A stretch of DNA of 64,000 nucleotides from Propionibacteriaceae bacterium UBA6122. Lineage in GTDB: Bacteria; Actinomycetota; Actinomycetes; Propionibacteriales; Propionibacteriaceae. Positions 49,615 to 57,503 of this stretch are shown in pieces. Below the pieces are notes generated by a model, which made no database searches, had not been told where the DNA came from, and worked only from the letters and a program-made list of their open reading frames with translations. The stretch lies in NCBI GenBank assembly GCA_002428365.1, contig DIVW01000026.1:44256-108255 (forward strand). The letters run 5' to 3'. The position numbers were made by a program, and so were the translations under genes. Each line of letters starts with the position of its first letter. Position 1 is the first letter of the stretch.

Positions 49615-50466
49615 TCAACCGGCCAACAGCCCCGGTGCCGCCGCGTCCCTGCCTAGCACCTGCCGTAGGCGTTCCAGGCCCCGTTGCTCCAACCGCCGCA
49701 CCGTAGACAGGCTCACCCGCAGCCGCGCAGCCACCTCCGCGCGGGTTTCGGCCACCACGTGGTCGAGTCCGAAGCGCCGGCGGAGCACTTCAGCTTCGTC
49801 GGTGGGCACCAGGGCCAACAGCTCCCGCACCTGCGAGGCGAACAGCCGCTGCTCGGGCTCGGCACCGATCTGGTCGGCCAACCGTCCCACCTGATCACAG
49901 CTGTCGAGCGAGACCGGGGCTCGATGACTCAGCAGGGCCCTGGCCCACGCAGTCGGACGAGCCAACTCCGCGGCCAGCTCTTCGGCACCGGTCTGGCGAC
50001 CCAACTCCTGATCCAACCGGGCCCGCACGCCGTGGGCGCGACGCACTTGCACCGCGCGGCTCACCGAAAGCTCCATCGCACCGAAGCGGGCCGCGCCCAC
50101 TTCGATTAGGTGCTGCCTGATCCGAGTGACGGCATAGGTCGAGAACCGTCCGCGCTCACCGTCGAAGCGCTGCAATGCCCCAGCAAGGGCCACACAGCCC
50201 TCCTGGAACAGCTCGTCCACATTCAGCCCAGTGAGCCGGGATTCTGCCCCGGCCAGCTTCCAGACCAGCCGCAGATTGGCCAGCCAGAAATGCTCCCAGG
50301 CTCGGCGTCCTTCGCTGGCTAAGGCCCGCAACTCAGCCTCGGTGGCTCGGAGCGGACGCTCACCGCTGGCCAACAGGTGCTCAGCCAGCACCCCGGCCTC
50401 AATCGTGCGGGCCAATTGGCGTTCCTCGGCCGCGGTCAGCAGCGCAATTTCGGTATTAGAGATCAT
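49615..50466 (-). CDS. Alternative sigma factor of the sigma-70 family, divergent -10 region
   Basis: A 283-residue sigma-70 protein. Region 1.2-like residues EIALLTAAEERQLARTIEAG, region 2 (NLRLVWKLAGAESRLTGLNVDELFQEGCVALAGALQRFDGERGRFSTYAVTRIRQHLIEVG) and region 4 (EVAARLRVSLSTVRRLEQRGLERLRQVLG) are recognisable. The helix that melts the -10 element, usually FSTYATWWIRQAI in group 1, reads FSTYAVTRIRQHL, losing both tryptophans, so it should not be the housekeeping factor. The ATG at 50466 is used; a longer frame starts at 50562. It lies downstream of dnaG. Confidence 0.82.
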   Translation of the reverse strand: MISNTEIALLTAAEERQLARTIEAGVLAEHLLASGERPLRATEAELRALASEGRRAWEHFWLANLRLVWKLAGAESRLTGLNVDELFQEGCVALAGALQRFDGERGRFSTYAVTRIRQHLIEVGAARFGAMELSVSRAVQVRRAHGVRARLDQELGRQTGAEELAAELARPTAWARALLSHRAPVSLDSCDQVGRLADQIGAEPEQRLFASQVRELLALVPTDEAEVLRRRFGLDHVVAETRAEVAARLRVSLSTVRRLEQRGLERLRQVLGRDAAAPGLLAG

Positions 50467-50645
50467 GCGCCGAGCCTGCCCGGCCAACAGCCCAGAATCG
50501 CCAGTTTGGCAGGGCTGTGGATGGCAACACTTCGACAACATCACCTCCCTGCTGCGGCTCACAGCCCCAGCGCTGACCGCTGGCTAGGACCATCAGCTCC
50601 CAACGGAGTGCTGGGCACGCGACGGTCCCGACCGCTACTGCGCTA

Positions 50646-50703
50646 AATGGAACCGTCCCCAATATGAGCAGCTCCTACTGCTCCTATTGGGGACGGTTCC
50701 ATT
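50646..50703. repeat. GGGGACGGTTCC hairpin repeat, copy 2
   Basis: Two perfect 19-base arms (50646-50664 and 50685-50703) contain GGAACCGTCCCC and its complement. Inside, one mismatched pair is followed by a 6-bp inner stem GAGCAG/CTGCTC (50666-50671 and 50678-50683) and a six-base tip. The layout (outer arm, one mismatch, 6-bp inner stem) matches the copy at 28684-28747. It lies 8 bases beyond the end of dnaG and could also serve as its terminator-like 3' structure. Confidence 0.87.
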
Positions 50704-50711
50704 CTGAGCAG

Positions 50712-52562
50712 TTACAGGGCGGGGCCGCTGGCTAGGGCAATCAGCTCACGGCGATCGGATTCGAGGCTCACTAGGCGGGCGAACATCTTGTTGTAGGCGG
50801 CCTGATCGGCTGTCGGATCAGTGCGCTGCAGCTTCGACTTCAGTTCAGCGATCCGCCGAGCCAGGGTCTGCACCCGCAACAGCGCGCTGTACTCAGCGGC
50901 ATAGGCCTGGGTGGCCTCCCGCAGCACCGGCTCGACGGCCAAGGTAATCACCAGTTGCTCAATCACCGGATCGGCGTTCGCCGCTACCACCCGCTGCGTC
51001 CAGCTGCCCGAACCGTCCTCGGCCGCCAACACAGCCGCGAACAATGCGGCATAGGCCGGGTCGGTGAAGTCTTCGATGCTGAGCTGATTCCAGGACGGGC
51101 CAAACAGCTCCGGCGATCGCAAGATCAGCCGCAGCGTGCCCCGCTCGGCCTCCAACCGACGATCATTGGCCGGGGGCGGACGCAACGCCTGGGACGGTGC
51201 CTGGTCCACTACCACCGGCTCGCTGCCCGGCTCGGGATGACGAGCCCGCTGGGCCTGGACGGCTTTCACCTCGCGACGCACCTCGTCGGGATCCATTCCG
51301 ATCAGCTTGGCCAGCTCACGGATATAGCCCAGCACCAGACTGTTGTCACGAATGCTGCTGACCAACGGTGCCGCAGCCCGCACCGCGGCCAGGCGCCCAT
51401 CGGCCCGATCCAGGTCGTAGCCGGAGATCACATTGCGCATCACGTAGCGGTACAGCGGCTCCCGGCTCGCCACCAGTTCGCGCACCGCAGCTTCGCCCTG
51501 TTCCAGCCGCAAGTCACACGGGTCAAGCCCACCTGGGGCCACCGCAACATAGGTCTGAGCGCCAAAGTTGGTGTCACCCTTGAACACCTTGATGGCCGCT
51601 GCCTGGCCAGCCGCGTCCCCGTCGAAGGTGAAGATCACTTCCCCGCCGCTCACCTCACCAGTGCCCAGCAGGCGTTGCAGCAGCCGGGCGTGATCGTCGC
51701 CGAAAGCCGTGCCACAGGACGCGACCGCAGTATCCACCCCGGATAGGTGGCAGGCCATCACGTCGGTGTAGCCCTCGACCACCACCACCTGGTTCTTCTT
51801 GGCGATATTGGTGCGGGCCAGGTCGAGGCCGTAGAGCACGTGCGACTTCTTGTAGACCGGGGTTTCGGGTGTATTGAGGTACTTCGCCGGCATCCGGTCA
51901 TCATCGAAAATCTTGCGGGCCCCAAAGCCCAGCACCGAGCCGCCAGCGTCCCGGATCGGCCACAGCACCCGGCCCTGGAAGAAATCCCAGCCCTGTTCGC
52001 GAATCAATCCGGATTTGACCAACTCGGCGTCATTGAAGCCTCGGTTGCGCAGATGGTCGCGCAACTCATGGCCGCCGGTGGGAGCAAACCCGATGCCGAA
52101 CGTCGCCGCGGCGTCCTGGTCGAAACCGCGCCCGTCGAGGAACTGGCGCCCCGGTAACCCGGCGGCGCCCATCAGTTGGCCGGTGAAGAACTCCGCGGCG
52201 AGCTTGTTGGCCTCCAACACCCGTAGTCGCAGCCCCGGCTCAACCCGCGGCCCGCCCTCGGTGTAGCGCAACTGCACCCCGCAACGGTCGGCCAGATACT
52301 CCACCGCCTCGGTGAAGCTGACGTTGTTGATTTTGCGGATGAAGTCGATGACGTCGCCGCCCTCACCACAGCCGAAGCAGTGGTAGTAACCCCTGGCCGG
52401 CGTGACGTGAAACGACGGCGTCTTCTCATCATGGAAAGGACACAGGCCAGTCAGCGAACCGCCACCAGTGCGGCGCAAGGTGAGGTAGGTGGCGACCACA
52501 TCCTCGATCCGAGACCGTTCGCGGACGGTCTCCAGGTCCTCGGGATTGATCAGTCCAGCCAC
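50712..52562 (-). CDS. dnaG: DNA primase
   Basis: Replicative primase of 616 residues, the normal length. The zinc ribbon is LCPFHDEKTPSFHVTPARGYYHCFGCGEGGDV, the RNA-polymerase core has the FGIGFAPTG and the KYLNTPETPVYKKSHVLYGL motif, and the Toprim acidic motifs follow in VVVEGYTDVMACH and FTFDGDAAGQAA. The C-terminal part carries the helicase-interaction domain. It follows dgt by 64 bases in one transcription unit, the conserved actinobacterial order. Confidence 0.95.
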   Translation of the reverse strand: MAGLINPEDLETVRERSRIEDVVATYLTLRRTGGGSLTGLCPFHDEKTPSFHVTPARGYYHCFGCGEGGDVIDFIRKINNVSFTEAVEYLADRCGVQLRYTEGGPRVEPGLRLRVLEANKLAAEFFTGQLMGAAGLPGRQFLDGRGFDQDAAATFGIGFAPTGGHELRDHLRNRGFNDAELVKSGLIREQGWDFFQGRVLWPIRDAGGSVLGFGARKIFDDDRMPAKYLNTPETPVYKKSHVLYGLDLARTNIAKKNQVVVVEGYTDVMACHLSGVDTAVASCGTAFGDDHARLLQRLLGTGEVSGGEVIFTFDGDAAGQAAAIKVFKGDTNFGAQTYVAVAPGGLDPCDLRLEQGEAAVRELVASREPLYRYVMRNVISGYDLDRADGRLAAVRAAAPLVSSIRDNSLVLGYIRELAKLIGMDPDEVRREVKAVQAQRARHPEPGSEPVVVDQAPSQALRPPPANDRRLEAERGTLRLILRSPELFGPSWNQLSIEDFTDPAYAALFAAVLAAEDGSGSWTQRVVAANADPVIEQLVITLAVEPVLREATQAYAAEYSALLRVQTLARRIAELKSKLQRTDPTADQAAYNKMFARLVSLESDRRELIALASGPAL

Positions 52563-52626
52563 GGCCGCAGTCTAGGCCACCGCACCGCGCGGCACCGCTG
52601 GCAGCACCCGGTCGAACGCAACTGGA

Positions 52627-53751
52627 TCAGGCACCCCGACCGATACCTCGCGGCAGCCGGTCCGGATCCCACCCCAGCAGGGCAATCGCGGTCTCGAAGG
52701 CGAACCGGTCGGTCATGCCACCGACATAGGTCACCGCCGCCCGCACCCGGTCAGCGGCCGTGGCCTCGGTGCGCTCCAACTCGGCCGGCAGCGACCCGGC
52801 ATGCCGGGCGTAATGCTCCACCAGGGCCCGCAAGACCTCGATCACCGCCACCGACTGGGCCACCGATTCCGGCCGGGTGTAAATGCGCTCATAGTTGAAG
52901 GCACGCAGCGCGGCCAGCGCCTGGGCCGGCTCAGCCGCCATCCCCACCTGGCCGGTGGCCGCCGTCGCCTCGATCACCGAGCGGACGAAAACCCCCAGTT
53001 GCGCCCGGCGGGTCCGTCCGGCCACCTCGGCGATTATCGGCGGCAGCTCATCGGTGCTGACGATGCCAGCGCTGGCTGCGTCCTCCAGGTCGTGGGAGCA
53101 GTAGGCGATTCGGTCGGCCCAGCTGACGATCTCGCCCTCCACCGTGCCCGGCGTCGGCCGTGACCAGGAGTGATTGCGAATGCCGTCCAAGGTCTCGGCA
53201 CACAGATTCAGCCCCGTCAGCACGACGTCGGCCCCCCACGGGCCATGGTCGTAACCCTCTTCGATGAACGCGTCGAAGGCGTCCTCGGAGGCGTGCCCGC
53301 CGGGGCCGTGCCCACAGTCGTGTCCCAGCGCGATGGCCTCAGCCAGCGCCACATTCACCCCCAGCCCGCGAGCGATCGACGTGGCCACCTGGGCAACTTC
53401 GAGGGCGTGAGTCAAGCGGGTGCGCTGATGGTCGGTGGGATAGACCACCACCTGGGTCTTGCCAGCCAGCCGGCGAAAGGCGGTCGAATGGACGATCCGG
53501 TCCCGGTCCCGTTCGAAGCAGGTGCGCTCCTGGTCTGGCTCTTCGGCGATGGCCCGCTGCCCGGCACCGATGGCCAAGGTGGCGCCACCGCTCAGGTGCT
53601 CGGCCTCCCAGGCCTCGCGCTGCTCTCGTAACACCGGCTCGCCGAGTTGAACCGCCGAGCCCGGATCAGCATGCGCCCGGACCACACCATCGGCGGCATG
53701 CCCGGCCATCGTTTCGGCCCAAGCGACGGTGCGCGGATGCAAATCAGCCAT
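52627..53751 (-). CDS. dgt: Deoxyguanosinetriphosphate triphosphohydrolase-like protein
   Basis: A 374-residue HD-domain dNTP triphosphohydrolase. RDRIVHSTAFRRLAGKTQVV is the N-terminal family motif, RLTHALEVAQ gives the first His, LGHDCGHGPGGHASEDAF the HD pair, and EGEIVSWADRIAYCSHDLED the distal Asp. Cytoplasmic; helps set dNTP pools. It sits upstream of dnaG as in many actinobacteria. The ATG at 53751 is used. Confidence 0.93.
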   Translation of the reverse strand: MADLHPRTVAWAETMAGHAADGVVRAHADPGSAVQLGEPVLREQREAWEAEHLSGGATLAIGAGQRAIAEEPDQERTCFERDRDRIVHSTAFRRLAGKTQVVVYPTDHQRTRLTHALEVAQVATSIARGLGVNVALAEAIALGHDCGHGPGGHASEDAFDAFIEEGYDHGPWGADVVLTGLNLCAETLDGIRNHSWSRPTPGTVEGEIVSWADRIAYCSHDLEDAASAGIVSTDELPPIIAEVAGRTRRAQLGVFVRSVIEATAATGQVGMAAEPAQALAALRAFNYERIYTRPESVAQSVAVIEVLRALVEHYARHAGSLPAELERTEATAADRVRAAVTYVGGMTDRFAFETAIALLGWDPDRLPRGIGRGA

Positions 53752-53836
53752 GAGCCAATCTTGTCAGTTGCAGCGCCCCGGACGGCACCTGCACGCTGGC
53801 GGCTCACGTACCCAACCCAGGCAATATCGTGCAGCT

Positions 53837-53893
53837 ATGGCACATCCCCCCGGCCCGCAGCCAGCCGACTCTCAGCAGTTGGGGTGCCAATGA
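53837..53893 (+). CDS. Possible 18-codon leader peptide
   Basis: ATG at 53837 opens an 18-codon frame (MAHPPGPQPADSQQLGCQ) whose TGA overlaps the ATG of the following membrane-protein gene (ATGA). The composition is Pro/Gln-rich, like the N-terminal tails of the two small membrane proteins downstream. It may be a separated N-terminus (a frameshift in the old gene) or a coupled upstream ORF. Confidence 0.25.
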   Translation: MAHPPGPQPADSQQLGCQ

Positions 53894-54288
53894 CTTCGAG
53901 ATCGGTCAGGACCGGGCTGAGCCTCGGCACGATCAGTCTGGTTATGGTGACCCAGGCCGCTGTCACCATGCTCACCTCCCTTTGGCTTGCCCAGGCCACG
54001 ATCGACGTGGTGTTGGCGTACTTCGGCCTGGTGTCGTCCGGCGTCTTTGATTTCGTTTACGTGGTGGTGCCCGACTTCCCCACTGCCATCGTCGCCATTT
54101 CACTCACTGTCATCGTGGCCAGCGTCCTTGGTTTCACCGGCTGGGGCCTTGCCATCGCCGCTGCGGTGAGCAACTCCGGTCGCACCCAGGCGCGGGTGGC
54201 CATCGTGATCGGCGTCCTGGTACCCATCGCGTCCGGGGGATATCTCTGGTTCGCCGGGACGGACCTCCTCACTCGCCTTTCTCCCTAG
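53890..54288 (+). CDS. Small membrane protein of unknown function
   Basis: A 132-residue protein with three to four predicted membrane helices and no recognisable family. The ATG at 53890 is used (GTG at 53884 is possible). It is the first of three consecutive small membrane-protein genes, two of which have Pro/Gln-rich cytoplasmic tails; this one lacks the tail unless the short frame just upstream is its remnant. Confidence 0.55.
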   Translation: MTSRSVRTGLSLGTISLVMVTQAAVTMLTSLWLAQATIDVVLAYFGLVSSGVFDFVYVVVPDFPTAIVAISLTVIVASVLGFTGWGLAIAAAVSNSGRTQARVAIVIGVLVPIASGGYLWFAGTDLLTRLSP

Positions 54289-54349
54289 GCGCGCCCACAG
54301 CCCCTTCGTCGGGCTTGGGCGGACGCCTGGACTGGAATATGGTTCAGCC

Positions 54350-54892
54350 ATGTCAGACCAGTACGGCCAGTCGCCCTGGGGCCAGGCCCCGCAGCAGCCC
54401 CAACAGCCCGCTGGCGGCTACCCAGCGGCCCCACCGCCTCCGGGCGCGGTGCAACCCTGGGCGCAACCGGCCCCCGGTGGCTACCCACAGCCCTACCAGC
54501 CGCCCGCTGCCTACGGCGCGCCGCCAGCACTCGAGCGGCCACGCAGCCCGATCCTGGGCGTGATCTCGCTGGCCTTCATTCTGATTGCCACCGCGCTGAG
54601 CGGCTACGGCGCCTGGTTGTTCACCAACGTGATTTCAGCATTGGCGATGTCCGGCTACTCCAGCTCCTACGGTCAAGCCGAGATCGAGGATGCGATGCGC
54701 TGGCCGATCAGCCTCATCGGGATCGCAGGTTCAATCGGTGTCGCCGCCTGGATCGCCGCCATCGTGGCCACCGCGACCAACCGCGGCCGAATCCTTGGCG
54801 TCATCGGCATCATCTTGGGAGTGCTCGCGCCGCTCGGCGTGTGGACCTACATCGTGATGGCCTTCGCCCAGTTGGCCGAAGGCATTCGCTGA
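54350..54892 (+). CDS. Small membrane protein with Pro/Gln-rich N-terminal tail
   Basis: A 180-residue protein. Residues 1-60 are Pro/Gln/Gly/Tyr-rich (YGQSPWGQAPQQPQQPAGGY), followed by three predicted membrane helices. Resembles actinobacterial DUF4190-like proteins with low-complexity cytoplasmic tails, whose function is unknown. It is followed by a similar gene in the same direction, suggesting a paralogous pair. Confidence 0.72.
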   Translation: MSDQYGQSPWGQAPQQPQQPAGGYPAAPPPPGAVQPWAQPAPGGYPQPYQPPAAYGAPPALERPRSPILGVISLAFILIATALSGYGAWLFTNVISALAMSGYSSSYGQAEIEDAMRWPISLIGIAGSIGVAAWIAAIVATATNRGRILGVIGIILGVLAPLGVWTYIVMAFAQLAEGIR

Positions 54893-54956
54893 GCTTCGCA
54901 GCGGCTTACCTAATCCCGCGGGCTGAACCCGGGCGCTAATCCACTAGCCTGAGTCC

Positions 54957-55631
54957 ATGTCTACTTGGGGTACCGAGCCGTCGCAGAATCCGCCCACCGG
55001 GCCTTCCGGGGAAGCCACCCCGACTCCGCCGACCTACGGCGCTCCGCAGCCCAATCCCGGCTACCCGCCCAACCAGGCCCAGCCGCCGTACGGCTACCCC
55101 CAACAGCCTTACGGCCAGCAGCAGCCTTACCCCACTCAGCAGCAGCCTTACGGCGCTCCGCAGGCGCCTTACGGACAGCCGCAACAGCCCTACGGCCAGC
55201 AGCCTTACGGCGCACCCCAGCCCTACGGCACCCCGCAGCCATACCCGCAGCAGGCCGCTCCGGCGAAGAAGAACCCACTGCTGGGACGCATCGCACTGGC
55301 ACTGGTGGTGGCCACCGCCGCGGTGGCGACCTACACCATGGGGCCGCTGATGACCGTGATGGGCCAGCTCATCATCGCCACCGGCAGCACCGATGTGGAC
55401 TCCGACGTGTTCACTGAGGCCGTGATGTCCTCAGCCTCCGGGCCGGCCGCACTGTTCCAGCTGTCCAGCATGGTTGGCACGGTGGCGATGATCGTCGGCC
55501 TGATCGCCGGGATCATCGGCCGTGGCCGCGCTTCGGGGTTCATCGCGTTCGTCCTCGGGCTGCTGACGCCGGTGATCTACGTGATTTACGCGGTCATCGT
55601 GCTCATGCCCGCGATTCAGGCCGTCAGCTGA
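54957..55631 (+). CDS. Small membrane protein with PYG-repeat tail
   Basis: A 224-residue protein. Residues 1-100 consist of repeated PYGQ/PYGA-like units, such as QQPYGAPQAPYGQPQQPYGQ, and are followed by a basic AKKNP stretch and three membrane helices. It belongs with the preceding gene to a family of tailed small membrane proteins. The 3' end is seven bases from the end of the convergent dusB gene. Function unknown; such tails can act as scaffolds for other proteins. Confidence 0.75.
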   Translation: MSTWGTEPSQNPPTGPSGEATPTPPTYGAPQPNPGYPPNQAQPPYGYPQQPYGQQQPYPTQQQPYGAPQAPYGQPQQPYGQQPYGAPQPYGTPQPYPQQAAPAKKNPLLGRIALALVVATAAVATYTMGPLMTVMGQLIIATGSTDVDSDVFTEAVMSSASGPAALFQLSSMVGTVAMIVGLIAGIIGRGRASGFIAFVLGLLTPVIYVIYAVIVLMPAIQAVS

Positions 55632-55638
55632 CTCGGGC

Positions 55639-56814
55639 CTAGCCGCCCGAGACGTCGCATTCGGCATCGCTGATGTCGTCATCGCCAAGAGTTTCCGAAT
55701 CCAGCCAGCCGTAGGGCACGGTCACCCGGTCCCGCGGCGCCCCTTGGCGGCCACGAGGGGACGCCAACTCGGTGGTCGGGAAAGGCTGGTCGGCAGCGGT
55801 GCGAGCCAGTAGCGCGTCCAACTCAGCCAACGAGGAAACCATCGCCAGACCGCGGCGCAACTCACCGCCTAGCCCGAAGCCCTTGAAATACCACGCCATG
55901 TGCTTTCGCAGGTCGGTCAGCCCGTGCTTCTCCCCGTACAGCTCGGTGAGCAGCTCAGCGTGACGACGGACCATAGCGGCCACCTCGCCCAACCTCGGCA
56001 GCGCGCGCTGCGTTCCGCCGCTGAAGGCGGTAGCCAAATCGGCGAATAGCCAGGGCCGACCCAGGCAGCCGCGGCCGATCACCACGCCGGCACAGCCGGT
56101 TTGCGCCATCATCGCCACGGCGTCGGTGGCCTCCCAGATGTCGCCATTGCCCAGCACCGGCATCTCGACCGCCCCGACCAGTTCGGCGATAGCCGACCAG
56201 TCGGCCTGCCCGGAGTAGGCCTGCTGCACGGTGCGCCCATGCAGGGCGATCGCGGCACAGCCGCTGTCCTGGGCAATCCGGGCGGCATCACGATAGGTGA
56301 GGTGCTCTGCGTCGATGCCCAGCCGAGTCTTCATGGTCACCGGCACGCCATAGCGATCAGCCGCAGCAACCGTGGCCCGCAGAATGGCGCCCAGCCGATC
56401 CCGCTTCCAGGGCAGCACTCCCCCGCCGCCCCGCCGCGTCACCTTCGGCACCGGACAACCGAAGTTCAAATCAACGTGATTCACCCCGAAATCGGTGCAC
56501 AGAATCTCGGTGGCTTTGGCCATCACCGGTGGGTCGACTCCGTACAACTGCACCGAGCGGACGGTCTCCCCCGGATCGAACCGCAACATATCGGCAGTCT
56601 TGGGGTTGCGTTCGGCTACCCCACGAGAGGTGATCATCTCCGACACATACAAGCCCGGGGCCGCGCCGTCGCCTCCCAACACCCGCTCGGCCTGCTCGCG
56701 GCAAAGCTGGCGATAGGCCGCGTTCGTGATGCCTGCCATCGGTGCCAGCACGAATGGTGAGGCGAGCTCGATTGCGCCTCCCGAGGGCGCCCTGAGCGTC
56801 AGCGACTCACTCAC
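55639..56814 (-). CDS. dusB: tRNA-dihydrouridine synthase (DusB type)
   Basis: FMN-dependent enzyme of 391 residues reducing uridines in tRNA D-loops. LAPMAGITNAAYRQLCRE, GLYVSEMITSRG, VNHVDLNFGCPVPKVTRRGGGGVL (catalytic Cys in FGCP) and MPVLGNGDIWEATDAV are the family motifs, and GVVIGRGCLGRPWLF is the phosphate-binding loop. The C-terminal tail is longer than in E. coli. GTG at 56814 follows GGAGG; a TTG at 56841 gives ten extra residues and is not preferred. Confidence 0.93.
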   Translation of the reverse strand: MSESLTLRAPSGGAIELASPFVLAPMAGITNAAYRQLCREQAERVLGGDGAAPGLYVSEMITSRGVAERNPKTADMLRFDPGETVRSVQLYGVDPPVMAKATEILCTDFGVNHVDLNFGCPVPKVTRRGGGGVLPWKRDRLGAILRATVAAADRYGVPVTMKTRLGIDAEHLTYRDAARIAQDSGCAAIALHGRTVQQAYSGQADWSAIAELVGAVEMPVLGNGDIWEATDAVAMMAQTGCAGVVIGRGCLGRPWLFADLATAFSGGTQRALPRLGEVAAMVRRHAELLTELYGEKHGLTDLRKHMAWYFKGFGLGGELRRGLAMVSSLAELDALLARTAADQPFPTTELASPRGRQGAPRDRVTVPYGWLDSETLGDDDISDAECDVSGG

Positions 56815-56912
56815 CGGCACCTCCAAAAACTGGTTGAACAACGAAGGGTCAGTCTACGTAACCTCCCCCAGGTTCTGGTCACCACCGTGATCGGCAGGTT
56901 TAGGCTGGAACT

Positions 56913-57500
56913 GTGCACGAGCACCGCCAGGTTCTTGCCGCCATGTCGGCGTTGCCGAGGAGGGACTACCTCCCCGCGGATGTGCGCGGCCAGGCGCAGC
57001 TCGATGAGCCGCTGCCGATCGGGCACGGAGCCACCAACTCCCAGCCATGGACGGTGCAGTTCATGCTGGAGCTACTCCACGTCCACCCCGGTGACAAAAT
57101 CCTCGACGTTGGCAGCGGCTCGGGCTGGACGACCGCGTTGCTGGCCCATCTGACCGGACACACCGGTTCGGTGGTCGGGGTCGAGCTGGAGCCAGAACTG
57201 GTGGCGATGGGCCGAGCGAATCTGCCCAAGCGCCTCACCTGGGCCCATATCGAGCAGGCTGATCCCCACACCCTTGGCGTGCCCCGCGGCGAACCGTTCA
57301 ACCGCATTCTGGTCTCGGCTGATGCTGGCGAGATCCCCATGGAGTTGGAGGAGCAGCTTTCGGTCGGTGGCCGCATGGTGGTGCCGGCCGCCGGGGTGAT
57401 GTGGGTGGTCGATCGCGAACACCACGGGCTGCACCGGGAGCCGGTGACCGGCTACCGGTTCAACTTCGTGCCCTTACAGCACGCGGCGCTGCCGAACTAA
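56913..57500 (+). CDS. Protein-L-isoaspartate O-methyltransferase-like protein
   Basis: A 195-residue SAM-dependent methyltransferase of the PCMT type. RRDYLPADVRGQAQLDEPLPIGHGATNSQPWTVQFMLELL matches the N-terminal substrate loop, and ILDVGSGSGWTTALLAHL is motif I for SAM. EPFNRILVSADAGEIPMELEEQLSVGGRMVVPA follows as motif II/III. It could repair isoaspartyl residues, or act as an actinobacterial PCMT-like methyltransferase of another substrate. GTG start. The end is three bases from the convergent glyS gene. Confidence 0.85.
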   Translation: MHEHRQVLAAMSALPRRDYLPADVRGQAQLDEPLPIGHGATNSQPWTVQFMLELLHVHPGDKILDVGSGSGWTTALLAHLTGHTGSVVGVELEPELVAMGRANLPKRLTWAHIEQADPHTLGVPRGEPFNRILVSADAGEIPMELEEQLSVGGRMVVPAAGVMWVVDREHHGLHREPVTGYRFNFVPLQHAALPN

Positions 57501-57503
57501 GCC

